From Pseudomonas alliivorans (GTDB taxonomy: Bacteria; Pseudomonadota; Gammaproteobacteria; Pseudomonadales; Pseudomonadaceae), in NCBI RefSeq assembly GCF_017826695.1, contig NZ_JAFFZW010000002.1, forward strand, positions 434,001-498,000: a stretch of 64,000 bases of DNA, written 5' to 3'. The notes beneath the pieces are model-generated. The model saw only the letters and a program-made list of their open reading frames with translations, was not told where the DNA came from and ran no database searches. Made by a program: the position numbers and the translations under genes. Positions 1-8,627 of this stretch are shown one piece after another; the stretch's first letter is position 1; the number at the start of each line of letters is the position of its first letter.

Positions 1-1028
1 TCGGTACCAATGCCCATCCTGACTGGCTTCGCAACGTGCCGGAGAACTCGATCGCGGCGATCGAACAGGCCCATAATCAGGGAATAGAGTGCTCGGAAAT
101 CGATCTGCAACTGGACCGTGCCGGTCACGTCATTCTCTTGCATGACAGCAATCTGGGCCGAACCACCAACGTTTCCACGGTCGGACGTACAAGTGACTAT
201 GACCCTTACACTAGATTTGGCTACAACCCCGCCCTGTCGAACTACTTTGGGAATACGCTTGATCTGTACCTTCGCAATCCTCTGCGCAACGGCTATACGA
301 ATCAGAAGATGCCGAGCCTCGATGACGTTCTGAATGCGATCAAGAACCAGCGGATTGCGATGATCCTTTTGCTTGACGTGAAGAATATCGAAGCTGCGAA
401 GAAAGCCTGGCAAATCGTGAAAGCACACACCAACGCGTGGGGTACGCCTGCCGAGCGCTGGGTCTATTTCAAGATGCCCGTCAACTCGATTGGCATGACG
501 GCCGGTGAATTCGAAGCCAAGGGCATCATCAACGTTCAAAGCGAAGGAGGACGCTTCAGGTTGATTCCGGTGTTCGGTGCTGATGCGATCGACACCAGCG
601 GTGGACCGGGGAAGCTGCTTCAAAATTGGCTAGGCTATTACAACAAGAATTATGTCTACGCGACTGAGGTGCGGCTTAAGGAGTACGACAACTCTCATCG
701 GTTTCCTCTGAACAACATCATGGAGAACTATTACAACAACAGGACGATGCGCAACGTCAAAACCGTGGGTGCCTATCAGCCTGTGCCAGAAACCAAATAC
801 TATTCCTACTTTGCCGCCGATGGGCATTGCTGCACAGAACCAAAATACTGGCTATGGAAGTCCAAGTATGGTAACGGTCAAGAGACGGGTGACAACCGTA
901 CCAGCCTCAATTGGATCATGAATACGGTAGACAAGAGTTTTGGCTACATTATTACGGACGACCCCTTGACAGCCATCACTGAACTGAGGAATTCCGGTCG
1001 TAGAAACATGAGCCTTATTTCAAACTGA
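1..1028 (+). CDS. Glycerophosphodiester phosphodiesterase-like protein (5' partial)
   Basis: The reading frame is open from the first codon in the window (base 3), so the start lies upstream. The family hydrolyses glycerophosphodiesters or related phosphodiesters. The visible part has the PENS-x-AAIEQA segment (visible residues 13-23), then the acidic pair Glu32/Asp34 and His47. Their spacing (2 and 13 residues) matches the metal and catalytic residues of GDPD enzymes, and an RTT motif follows. The first catalytic His of the usual HRG motif would lie before the window. The C-terminus carries the typical I-I-T-D-D-P ending of the TIM barrel. The middle of the protein is divergent, so substrate is not predictable; a PI-phospholipase-like activity is an alternative. 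Family call is fairly sure, function is not. Confidence 0.72.
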   Translation, partial: GTNAHPDWLRNVPENSIAAIEQAHNQGIECSEIDLQLDRAGHVILLHDSNLGRTTNVSTVGRTSDYDPYTRFGYNPALSNYFGNTLDLYLRNPLRNGYTNQKMPSLDDVLNAIKNQRIAMILLLDVKNIEAAKKAWQIVKAHTNAWGTPAERWVYFKMPVNSIGMTAGEFEAKGIINVQSEGGRFRLIPVFGADAIDTSGGPGKLLQNWLGYYNKNYVYATEVRLKEYDNSHRFPLNNIMENYYNNRTMRNVKTVGAYQPVPETKYYSYFAADGHCCTEPKYWLWKSKYGNGQETGDNRTSLNWIMNTVDKSFGYIITDDPLTAITELRNSGRRNMSLISN

Positions 1029-1383
1029 TATTCAAGTAAAGCCGAACAGAAGACGCCTGAATGCGCAGGCCAGACTTACACTCTGTGTCCGGCCGTAGGT
1101 GCACGTCCTGTTTTATTCATGCTTTCTTGAGCGTGACACTCAATGGGTGGCGTGTCAGAAAACCAAAACAAAACCATCACATAAGCGATTATGTCTATCA
1201 CTGTGGCCGGTTAATAGCTTGCCTGTCGCCGAAGCATTAATTGGCCATCATTTTTTTTTGCAAAGATGAAACTTATCAACAAGAACGATCACGGTCACAT
1301 TAACTACATAAAACCCATAGTAGCATCGCCCAACTTAAAAAAGCGGCCCGCTCTTGGGTATTCCGCCCTGAACTGGTGATGTT
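1029..1383. other. Intergenic region upstream of tonB
   Basis: No credible gene here. A weak hairpin (1068-1094, GGCC arms with one mismatch, no T-run) could end the preceding gene. A short palindrome, ACATAA-GCGA-TTATGT at 1179-1194, lies about 190 bases before tonB and could be an operator, but it does not match a Fur box. The promoter of the tonB operon presumably lies here; I could not place it. Confidence 0.4.
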
Positions 1384-2187
1384 ATGCCTGCGTTACTTTC
1401 ATCCCGACGTCCGCCGCAACAGGTCCGCGAGCACACTTCGACACCGAGCCTTGCAGCACATGCATTCGACAAGCCCGCTGCACCCTTGCCGGAAGTAGCC
1501 GTCCCACCGACCAGCAAGCCTCACATTGCGCTGGTCTGTGTCATCGCGCTGAGCGCGCATGTGGGTGGTTTTCTCTTGTTGCACAGTATGCCTGCGCAGC
1601 CATTGCCGCCTATTACGCAGCCCATGCCGATTGCCATGCAAATGGTCTCTGCCCCCAAACCCCCCGTGCCTTCGGCGCCCGCTGAACCGACTCCGCCTGT
1701 TGCGCCGCCTCCGCCGCCTGCCCCGGCAGAGCCGCTCAAACCTGTGGCCCCCACGCCAAAACCAGCGACACGCCCTGTGCCTGCCAAGCCACAGGCAAAG
1801 CCGCAAGTGGCCGAAAAACAGACCGCGCCGCCGACACCTACGGCGCCTCAGGCCGCTGCAAAGCCGGCACCACCTGCTCCAGCGCCCAGCCCGGAGCCAC
1901 GAACCACTGCGCCCATTGGCCGCGCGGGTTACCTGAACAACCCGCCACCGGTTTATCCGCCCGCCGCTGCGAAACGCCATCAGCAGGGCACGACCCTGTT
2001 GCGCGTGCATGTATTGGCCAGCGGCCATCCGGATCAGATTGAAGTGACTCAGAGCAGCGGTTTCCCGGCACTCGACGACGCGGCGAAAGCGGCGGTGCGG
2101 CAATGGTCATTCACTCCTGCCAAGCGTGGCGATACACCGGTCGATGGCTGGGTCAACGTTCCGCTTGCCTTCACTCTCGCGCCTTGA
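1384..2187 (+). CDS. tonB: TonB energy transducer
   Basis: A 267-aa inner-membrane protein that passes proton-motive force from ExbB/ExbD to outer-membrane receptors. A cytoplasmic N-terminus of about 45 residues precedes one membrane helix (about 47-67, containing His59). A long proline-rich periplasmic stretch follows (about 68-165), then a C-terminal TonB domain (about 185-267) with the YPPAA and VRQWSFTPAKR-type motifs that contact receptor TonB boxes. The N-terminal extension is typical of Pseudomonas TonB paralogues. exbB starts 9 bases downstream, so the three genes form one operon that probably serves the receptor at 3360-5660. No clear ribosome binding site precedes the chosen ATG. 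Confidence 0.9.
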   Translation: MPALLSSRRPPQQVREHTSTPSLAAHAFDKPAAPLPEVAVPPTSKPHIALVCVIALSAHVGGFLLLHSMPAQPLPPITQPMPIAMQMVSAPKPPVPSAPAEPTPPVAPPPPPAPAEPLKPVAPTPKPATRPVPAKPQAKPQVAEKQTAPPTPTAPQAAAKPAPPAPAPSPEPRTTAPIGRAGYLNNPPPVYPPAAAKRHQQGTTLLRVHVLASGHPDQIEVTQSSGFPALDDAAKAAVRQWSFTPAKRGDTPVDGWVNVPLAFTLAP

Positions 2188-2196
2188 GGCTTCACT

Positions 2197-2883
2197 ATGA
2201 CAATCGACTATTCAACACTGATACAGCAAAGCTCCATGGGCATTCTGTTGCTGTTTTCACTGGCAACCTGGGCCGTACTGTTGCTCAAGGCCTGGCAGCA
2301 GGGAAGGGCGAAGAGCCAGAACAAGCGCTACACCCAGGCGTTCTGGGCAGCGCAGGATTTTGACGCGGCATTACGCAGCGGTCCGGAAAAAAGTCAGTTG
2401 GCGCGTCTCGCGCAGGTGACCACCAAAGCGCTCTCCAACGGTCAGGACGGTCACGAGCCAACCGATAGCTGGAGCCGACAGGAACTGCTCGAGCGCAGCC
2501 TGCATCAGCAGATTCACGGCGAACGACGCAGCCTCGAAAGCGGCATGATCGTGCTCGCGTCCATCGGTAGCACTGCGCCGTTCATTGGTCTGTTCGGCAC
2601 CGTGTTTGGCATCATCCACGCGCTGCAAGCTATCAGCACCGCCAAATCAGCCAGTATTGCGATAGTGGCAGGGCCTATCGGCGAAGCGCTGATCGCCACG
2701 GGTGTCGGTATCGCCGTGGCTGTGCCTGCTGTGCTGGCCTACAACTTCCTGGGCCGTCGCGTGAAGCTCATCGTTGCCGATCTGGATGCGTTCGCAGTTG
2801 ACCTGCTCAATCGCGCCCAGCGCCATGCCTTCCGATTGAAAGGTGAACGTGACGGCGTGCGCAACCTCAGCGGGGTTGCATGA
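2197..2883 (+). CDS. exbB: ExbB, MotA/TolQ/ExbB proton channel
   Basis: A 228-aa polytopic inner-membrane protein, the pentameric scaffold of the TonB motor. A membrane helix near the N-terminus (about residues 12-31) is followed by a cytoplasmic loop. The conserved MotA/TolQ/ExbB core comes next (SIGSTAPFIGLFGTVFGI, then AGPIGEALIATGVGIAVAVPAV), forming two further helices around the channel. Length is normal for the short ExbB form. It sits 9 bases after tonB and 1 base before exbD, which indicates translational coupling. Confidence 0.92.
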   Translation: MTIDYSTLIQQSSMGILLLFSLATWAVLLLKAWQQGRAKSQNKRYTQAFWAAQDFDAALRSGPEKSQLARLAQVTTKALSNGQDGHEPTDSWSRQELLERSLHQQIHGERRSLESGMIVLASIGSTAPFIGLFGTVFGIIHALQAISTAKSASIAIVAGPIGEALIATGVGIAVAVPAVLAYNFLGRRVKLIVADLDAFAVDLLNRAQRHAFRLKGERDGVRNLSGVA

Positions 2884-2884
2884 C

Positions 2885-3289
2885 ATGGCCTTTTCATCAA
2901 GCAATGACGACGACGCAATCAGCGATATCAACATCACGCCGATGGTCGACGTCATGCTGGTACTGCTGGTGGTGTTCATCGTTACAGCCCCCTTGTTGAC
3001 CAACGCCATCCCGCTGAACCTGCCGCAAACCGTTTCTACCGCACCGCTGGATGACGCCAAGCCTGTCGCTATCAGTATCGACGCCACAGGCAGTCTGTTT
3101 GTCGATGGCGAGCCTCTGGTCGAGGAACAGCTGCCGGATGCCCTGCAAAACCTGCATACACGAGACCCGGAGGTCGCGCTGACCCTGCGCGCCGATACGG
3201 CAACCGACTACGGACGAGTCGCCCGCGTACTGGCGGATGTGCAGCGATCCGGCATCACACGGCTGGCGGTAATCACCGAAAGCCCTTGA
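2885..3289 (+). CDS. exbD: ExbD biopolymer transport protein
   Basis: A 134-aa protein with one N-terminal membrane helix and a periplasmic domain, the second half of the TonB motor. The motif INITPMVDVMLVLLVVF begins at residue 15; Asp22 is the conserved membrane aspartate that takes part in proton movement. I chose the ATG at 2885, just after the exbB stop (2881-2883), rather than an in-frame start further upstream inside exbB, because the family N-terminus begins close to this point. Gene order tonB-exbB-exbD is common in Pseudomonas and Xanthomonas. Confidence 0.92.
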   Translation: MAFSSSNDDDAISDINITPMVDVMLVLLVVFIVTAPLLTNAIPLNLPQTVSTAPLDDAKPVAISIDATGSLFVDGEPLVEEQLPDALQNLHTRDPEVALTLRADTATDYGRVARVLADVQRSGITRLAVITESP

Positions 3290-3359
3290 ACCCAATAATC
3301 CCGGCCAGCCCTCACGCGGGCCGGAACCTGTCGACTCATTACGTCCTGGAAATCCTTTC

Positions 3360-5660
3360 ATGATCACGTTATCGACCACGCACGCGTCACGTTTCCCCGT
3401 CCGACGCCTGGTGCTATTGATCGGTTTGCACACGTTAAGTCTGGCGGCTTATGCGCAGGACACCGCGACGCCGACTACGTCGACTGAGGAACCCGTCTCC
3501 GCAGCGGCAGATACCACGCTAGGCACGGTTTCCGTCATCGGCCAGGGCGAAACGCGCCAGGTGCAGCGGGTGAGTGACAAGGACATCAAGGCGTATTCGC
3601 CCGCCACCAACCCGATGAAAGTCCTGCAGCGTCTGGCAGGGGTCAGCTTTCAGTCCGGCGACCCGCTGGGGCGAGAGGAGAGCAGTCAGCGCATCAGTCT
3701 GCGCGGCTTCGACATGCACCACCTGGGCTACACGCTGGATGGCGTCACGCTGGGCAACATGAGCTTTGCCAACTTCAATGGCCTGAGCATTACCCGGGCA
3801 ATCATTGCGGAAAACATCGCCAGCAGTGAAGTGGCCGCCGGTATCGGCGCGCTAGGCACGGCCTCCAACAGCAATCTGGGCGGCACAGTTGCCTTCACCA
3901 GTTCCAATCCTGACAAGGAGATTGGCGCACGGCTGTCGCAGACCTTTGGCGACTACAAAACCAAGCGGACGTTTGCTCGATTCGACACCGGCGAATACAA
4001 CGGTCTGGCCGCTTATATTTCCGGAGAAACGTATGACGCCGATGCCTGGAAAGGTCACGACAACCCGCAGGAATCGGATGCTGTAAACGCCAAGGTCACC
4101 TACGATTTCGGCAGTAATCACCTGAGCTTCTATCACAGTACTTCTACCCACAACGAGGCCAGCCTGCCGTCTCTGTCGAGCAGCATAATCCGGCGACTGG
4201 GTTACAACTGGAGCTATTACACGCCCGACTGGACGCGCGCCGTGAATGCGGCCAACGGCATCTTTACCGGTGGCGTTACCCGTGCGGGGGATGCGACCTA
4301 CAACGGCAGCAGCCTGCGTGACGATGAACTGGACATCCTGAGCGGCAATTTCTCGCTCAGCGACGATGTGCTGCTGGATGCTGCGGTCTATCACCACCAC
4401 GACTCGGGACGCGGCAACTCTTATTACCCGTTTGTCTTCACCAACGGCACGACCACCGTGCCCACCAACTCCATTCGCAGCACCGTCTATGGCATCAACC
4501 GGTCTGGCTTTCAGACGTCGCTGACGTATTTCCTCGGCCAGCATGAGATTCAGGGCGGGTTCTGGATTCAGTCGAACAAAAACGATATCGGTCGCTATCT
4601 GTTCGACCCGACCGGGACCGCGCCACAGAACAACATTGTGAAAACCAAGGGGCTGCCGCAGGTCGCGACTGTTCTTGCCCAGGATTACAACGACCTGACG
4701 CGGCAATTCTACCTGCGCGACAGCTACACCTTGCTGGATGACCGTCTGAAGCTGGAGTTCGGTGCGAAGAACACGGTTACCACCTCGACTGCTGAAGGCA
4801 AGGGCGGCGGTTACGCCAGTGGCTCGCTGGAAGCCCGCGACCGTTTCCTGCCGCAGTTGGGCGCGACGTACAAACTCGATGATCAGGATGAGGTCTTCAC
4901 CTCGTATTCCGAGAACGTTGCCGCGTTCCCCAGCAGTGGCTACAGCCCGTTCTTCACCACGCAGGTCGCCGTCGACGCAGCGGGCGGTTTCAAGAACCTC
5001 AAGCCCGAAACTTCCAAGACCGTTGAAGTCGGTGTGCGCCGCAGCAATCCGCTGTACTCGACCTCGGCTGCGGTCTACAACACGAAATTCGACAATCGCC
5101 TGGTTGCGATCGCCAATTGCACCGGCATCGTGATCTGTCAGAACAGCGTGGCCAACGTTGGCTCGGTCACCAGTCGGGGCCTTGAATTGACTTTTGCCCT
5201 GACCCCCAATGAAAACTGGCGCTGGTCCAACTCGGCGTCCTATAACCGAAGCACGTACGACGACGATTACCAGAGCGGCACCAGCCAGGTGCATGTCAAA
5301 GGCAAAACCGTCGTCGATACGCCCAAGCTGATGTATTCCAGCAGCCTGGACTGGCACTGGCAGCAATGGAACGCTGGCCTGCAAGGCAGTTACATGAGCA
5401 AGCGTTACTACACCTACACCAACGATTCGAGCGTCGCCGGCTACTGGCTGGCCAACACGACGCTGGGCTATGACTTTGGCAAACTGGGTGCCGTCAAGGA
5501 CACGACGGTTTCGCTGAACGTGGTGAACCTGTTCGACAAACGCTACATCTCCACTCTGAATACCGACGCCAGTGCCGCGAGCGATCCGACGGGCGACCTG
5601 CAGATCCTCCAGGTGGGCAACCCACGCAGCGCGTTCGTCACCATGGCGGTTCGTCTGTAA
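3360..5660 (+). CDS. TonB-dependent outer-membrane receptor
   Basis: A 766-aa outer-membrane beta-barrel receptor. A signal peptide ends near residue 32 (AAYAQ). A short TonB-box-like stretch (TVSVIG) follows, then a plug domain (about 60-190: PMKVLQRLAGVSFQSG, ISLRGF, TLDGVTLG, GGTVAFTSSNP). A large barrel ends with a hydrophobic strand finishing VTMAVRL. It lies 70 bases after exbD; a GC-rich hairpin without a T-run (3301-3324) sits in the gap. Being encoded with its own TonB-ExbBD suggests a dedicated uptake system. The substrate is unknown: iron chelates, vitamins or phospho-compounds are all possible. No extracytoplasmic signalling domain is seen, so it is not an obvious sigma-regulated transducer. 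Confidence 0.88.
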   Translation: MITLSTTHASRFPVRRLVLLIGLHTLSLAAYAQDTATPTTSTEEPVSAAADTTLGTVSVIGQGETRQVQRVSDKDIKAYSPATNPMKVLQRLAGVSFQSGDPLGREESSQRISLRGFDMHHLGYTLDGVTLGNMSFANFNGLSITRAIIAENIASSEVAAGIGALGTASNSNLGGTVAFTSSNPDKEIGARLSQTFGDYKTKRTFARFDTGEYNGLAAYISGETYDADAWKGHDNPQESDAVNAKVTYDFGSNHLSFYHSTSTHNEASLPSLSSSIIRRLGYNWSYYTPDWTRAVNAANGIFTGGVTRAGDATYNGSSLRDDELDILSGNFSLSDDVLLDAAVYHHHDSGRGNSYYPFVFTNGTTTVPTNSIRSTVYGINRSGFQTSLTYFLGQHEIQGGFWIQSNKNDIGRYLFDPTGTAPQNNIVKTKGLPQVATVLAQDYNDLTRQFYLRDSYTLLDDRLKLEFGAKNTVTTSTAEGKGGGYASGSLEARDRFLPQLGATYKLDDQDEVFTSYSENVAAFPSSGYSPFFTTQVAVDAAGGFKNLKPETSKTVEVGVRRSNPLYSTSAAVYNTKFDNRLVAIANCTGIVICQNSVANVGSVTSRGLELTFALTPNENWRWSNSASYNRSTYDDDYQSGTSQVHVKGKTVVDTPKLMYSSSLDWHWQQWNAGLQGSYMSKRYYTYTNDSSVAGYWLANTTLGYDFGKLGAVKDTTVSLNVVNLFDKRYISTLNTDASAASDPTGDLQILQVGNPRSAFVTMAVRL

Positions 5661-5685
5661 TCGCCCCCTGCCACGACAGGCCGCA

Positions 5686-6075
5686 ATGGACAGGGCAGGG
5701 CCGGCAAGCCGCGAAAGCGGCTTCACTATGCTGGAAATGCTCGCGGCGTTGACGCTCATGGCCCTGTGCAGCACGGTGCTGCTGGTCGCGTTGGGCCAGA
5801 GTGCACGCTCTCTGTCGAAAGTCGCGCAAAGCGACCGGTTGACCCATGCGGCCATGAGTGTGATGGACGAGCACACTTCGGAACCGCTGACTCCAGGCCA
5901 CCAACAGGGCAGTCTGGGCGAAGGGATCGAATGGCAGTTGAATGTCGCTCGGCAACCGACCCATCCGGGTCAACCGCGCATGTTCCGCCTCGACTTGATC
6001 GTGACACAGGCACAGCGCGAGGCTCGCTTCAGTACGCTGAAACTGCAGCCTGCCATCGAAAAGGCACACCTGTGA
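5686..6075 (+). CDS. Type II secretion minor pseudopilin (GspI/GspJ-like)
   Basis: A 129-aa protein with a prepilin leader. Gly12 is followed by F-T-M-L-E, the prepilin peptidase site with the Glu at +5, and then by a hydrophobic helix (AALTLMALCSTVLLVAL). The rest is a small soluble domain. Minor pseudopilins I, J and K form the tip of the type II secretion pseudopilus. I chose the ATG at 5686 because it places the leader at normal length; upstream reading overlaps the receptor gene. The stop overlaps the GTG start of the next gene (GTGA), so the two are coupled. Assignment to I rather than J is unsettled. Confidence 0.68.
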   Translation: MDRAGPASRESGFTMLEMLAALTLMALCSTVLLVALGQSARSLSKVAQSDRLTHAAMSVMDEHTSEPLTPGHQQGSLGEGIEWQLNVARQPTHPGQPRMFRLDLIVTQAQREARFSTLKLQPAIEKAHL

Positions 6076-6803
6076 AAGGCTCGCGCCGTCAGCACGGCGT
6101 GGCATTGCTGGTGGTGCTGTGGGTGTTGGCTATCCTGAGCCTGCTGCTGGGTTCGCTGGCTGGATGGGTGCAATTGGAAAGTCGTCAGGCCTTGCAGCTT
6201 CGTCAGCATGTGCAGGCGTTGATGGCGGCGCAGGCGGGCATCGAGTTGGCGGTGCAAGGCCTGGATAATCCTGCGCAACGCAAGAAGTGGATCGTCGATG
6301 GTCGTGAGATCCCCGTGATGTTCGACGATGCGCAGCTTTTCATCCGTTTGCACAGCGAGAACGGAAAGCTCTATCTGAACAACGCAGAGCCGGACGACTT
6401 TTCCCGCCTGGCGCTTGCCTGCGGAGCAACCCAGGCTCAGGCCAGCCAGATCGGCAGCGAACTCGTGGCAAAACGTAATGACGGCCAGACGCCCTTCAAA
6501 CTGCTGGAGGAACTCGCCCAGCTCCCGAGCATGAGCCAGACGCTCTACAACCGGCTGCTGCCGGAAATCACACTGTGGAGCGGCTATGATCGTCCGGACC
6601 CTGCATTCGCCAGTCCGCTGATGCGCAACGCCCTGGGCCTGCCGTCACAAAGCGCACTCGGCATGGACCCTGGCGAAGTGCTGGTGATCGACAGCAGGGC
6701 GCGAATGCCCGACGGTTCTGCTGCCCGCGTGCAGGCCACGGTGTTGCTGCGACCTGAGCCGGGAGTGGAGAAGGCTTATGAGGTGTTGCGGTGGGGGAAG
6801 TGA
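6072..6803 (+). CDS. gspK: Type II secretion minor pseudopilin GspK-like
   Basis: A 243-aa protein starting at GTG 6072, inside the stop of the previous gene. After a basic tail (KGSRRQHG) comes the GspK-type leader G-VALLVVLWVLAI, which naturally lacks the +5 Glu. A long hydrophobic helix follows, then the A-QAGIELAV region and the GspK globular domain (LYLNNAEPDDFSRL, LLEELAQLPSM). In full systems GspK caps the pseudopilus with GspI and GspJ. It is somewhat shorter than classical GspK (about 300 aa or more). No other type II secretion gene is seen nearby, which is unusual. Confidence 0.75.
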   Translation: MKGSRRQHGVALLVVLWVLAILSLLLGSLAGWVQLESRQALQLRQHVQALMAAQAGIELAVQGLDNPAQRKKWIVDGREIPVMFDDAQLFIRLHSENGKLYLNNAEPDDFSRLALACGATQAQASQIGSELVAKRNDGQTPFKLLEELAQLPSMSQTLYNRLLPEITLWSGYDRPDPAFASPLMRNALGLPSQSALGMDPGEVLVIDSRARMPDGSAARVQATVLLRPEPGVEKAYEVLRWGK

Positions 6804-7220
6804 GAGCAGATCTTTCTGTGTCGTGTTCGGATCTGTATGTGATGAACAGCGTGCGTTCGTCGACAATGCACATTCCGTCCCACTCACCCGCAAAAGCGAA
6901 CAGAGGGAAAGACAAGTAGCGACAGGGTGGCCAGTTTGAGCATTGCAGTGTTTGATTCCCTTCAAGGGCGAGGGGGAAATGCTTCGTCAGGTACCTCACT
7001 GTTTTGCAGCAGTATCGTCGATAAGAGGATCGAAGACGCCAGCCTGACGTTCGCCATAACGCTACGCGTGCATCATCGGCAAAGTCTGCCGAGGCAACCC
7101 GGTTAAACGGTAATTCATGCCAGAGGTCCGTTACTTTCAAGCATCTATGCATCGCGCTGTGGTGGTGTAATACCTCGGTAACATCACTGCGCACTGAAGC
7201 CTTGAACGGACCCTCTGACC
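6804..7220. other. Intergenic region, no gene recognised
   Basis: About 417 bases between gspK and the FAD oxidase. The open frames here have no recognisable protein features. It presumably carries the promoter for the downstream oxidase gene. I see no clear terminator or operator. Confidence 0.4.
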
Positions 7221-8546
7221 ATGCCCGCACCTTTAACCGCCATAGAATCTTCCCCTGAATTGCCGACGCAGGCCGACGTGGTCGTGATCGGCGGCGGCAT
7301 CATCGGCGCGTTTACCGCCTATTACCTGGCCAGGCGCGGCATGAAAGTCGCGTTGATCGAAAAAGGTCGCATCGGCGCAGAACAATCAAGTCGTAACTGG
7401 GGCTGGTGCCGTCAGCAGAACCGCGATGCGCGTGAGCTGCCGATGGCTACCAAGGCTCTGGAATTGTGGGAGCAATTCGGCGCAGAGACTGGCGAGCAGA
7501 CCGGTTTCTCGCGCTGCGGCCTGCTGTACCTGAGCAACAACGAACAGGAAATCGCCGGCTGGGCGCGCTGGGGCGAGTTTGCTCGTACGGTCAACGTCGA
7601 CACCCGTATGCTCACCGCGCAGCAAGCCGCTGAACACGGCAAAGCGACGGGCAAACAGTGGAAAGGTGGGGTTTTCGCGCCCTCCGACGGCACAGCAGAT
7701 CCTTCCCGCGCAGCACCTGCGGTCGCACGCGCCATCATGGCCCTCGGCAGCACCGTGCATCAAGGCTGCGCTGTGCGCGGCATCGAGACCCAGGCGGGTC
7801 GGTTATCTGCCGTCGTGACCGAAAAAGGCGTCATCCGCACCCCGATCGCTGTGCTCGCGGCAGGTGCGTGGGCGTCGTCGTTCTGTCGCCAGTACGGCAT
7901 TCGCTTTCCTCAGGCGACCATTCGCCAAACCGTGCTCTCGGTGTCCGCGCCAAGCGATGAAATACCCGGCGCATTGCACACCTCCGGCGTCTCGATGACA
8001 CGCCGCTTCGATGGCAGCTACACGCTGGCAATCAGCGGAAGAGGGCGCGTCGACCCCACACCTCAACTCCTCGGCTTCGGCACACAATTCCTGCCGATGT
8101 TCATGCGCCGATGGCGCAACCTCGCACCGGGTGGACTGGAAGGCATCCGCTCAGGCCATGAAAGCTGGAAACGCTGGAGCCTCGATCAGCCGACACCCAT
8201 GGAAAAGATGCGAATCCTTGACCCCACAGCCGATGCCTCGGCAGTCGCACTGACCTACAAACGCGCGCAGGAGCTGGTTCCGGCGCTGCGAGACTCATCG
8301 ATAAAAGCCGCGTGGGCCGGGTATGTGGACAGCACACCGGACGGCGTTCCCGGCATCGGAGAAATGGCCAGTCTGCCGGGCCTGGTGCTGGCGGCCGGGT
8401 TCAGTGGTCATGGATTCGGCATCGGCCCGGGAGCAGGGCATTTGATTGCTGACATCGTCAGTGGGGCTGACCCGATTGTTGATCCGAAGCCTTATCATCC
8501 GGATCGGTTCAAGGGGTCGGCTTGGGGGAAGGTGGCGGACTTTTGA
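7221..8546 (+). CDS. FAD-dependent amine/D-amino-acid oxidase (DAO family)
   Basis: A 441-aa flavoprotein. The dinucleotide-binding motif VVVIGGGIIGAFTAYYLARRG (about residues 20-40) is followed by a conserved Glu binding ribose (ALIEKGRIG) and the SSRNWGWCRQQNRD segment typical of DAO enzymes acting on N-methylated or amino substrates. The C-terminus has the second FAD motif (AAGFSGHGFGIGPGAGHLIADI). Such enzymes oxidise amino acids or amines to imines with transfer of electrons to oxygen or a quinone. The convergent OprD-type porin next to it suggests coupled uptake and oxidation of a small amine or amino acid. The substrate cannot be read from the sequence. Confidence 0.85.
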   Translation: MPAPLTAIESSPELPTQADVVVIGGGIIGAFTAYYLARRGMKVALIEKGRIGAEQSSRNWGWCRQQNRDARELPMATKALELWEQFGAETGEQTGFSRCGLLYLSNNEQEIAGWARWGEFARTVNVDTRMLTAQQAAEHGKATGKQWKGGVFAPSDGTADPSRAAPAVARAIMALGSTVHQGCAVRGIETQAGRLSAVVTEKGVIRTPIAVLAAGAWASSFCRQYGIRFPQATIRQTVLSVSAPSDEIPGALHTSGVSMTRRFDGSYTLAISGRGRVDPTPQLLGFGTQFLPMFMRRWRNLAPGGLEGIRSGHESWKRWSLDQPTPMEKMRILDPTADASAVALTYKRAQELVPALRDSSIKAAWAGYVDSTPDGVPGIGEMASLPGLVLAAGFSGHGFGIGPGAGHLIADIVSGADPIVDPKPYHPDRFKGSAWGKVADF

Positions 8547-8627
8547 GGCCCGCACGCGTCGAAGACTATGAATTCACGGAGCATCGCATCAAGGGTTGAG
8601 GCGCTATCCTCGCGTGATGACCTTGGT

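Noticed and set aside
1179..1194. Palindrome ACATAA-GCGA-TTATGT before tonB as a Fur or other operator
   Set aside because: Too short and unlike the Fur consensus; kept only as a remark.
3852..5876. A 674-codon open frame on the minus strand opposite the TonB receptor gene
   Set aside because: Low-complexity Val/Arg/Gly composition typical of an antisense frame in GC-rich DNA; the plus strand encodes a full receptor.
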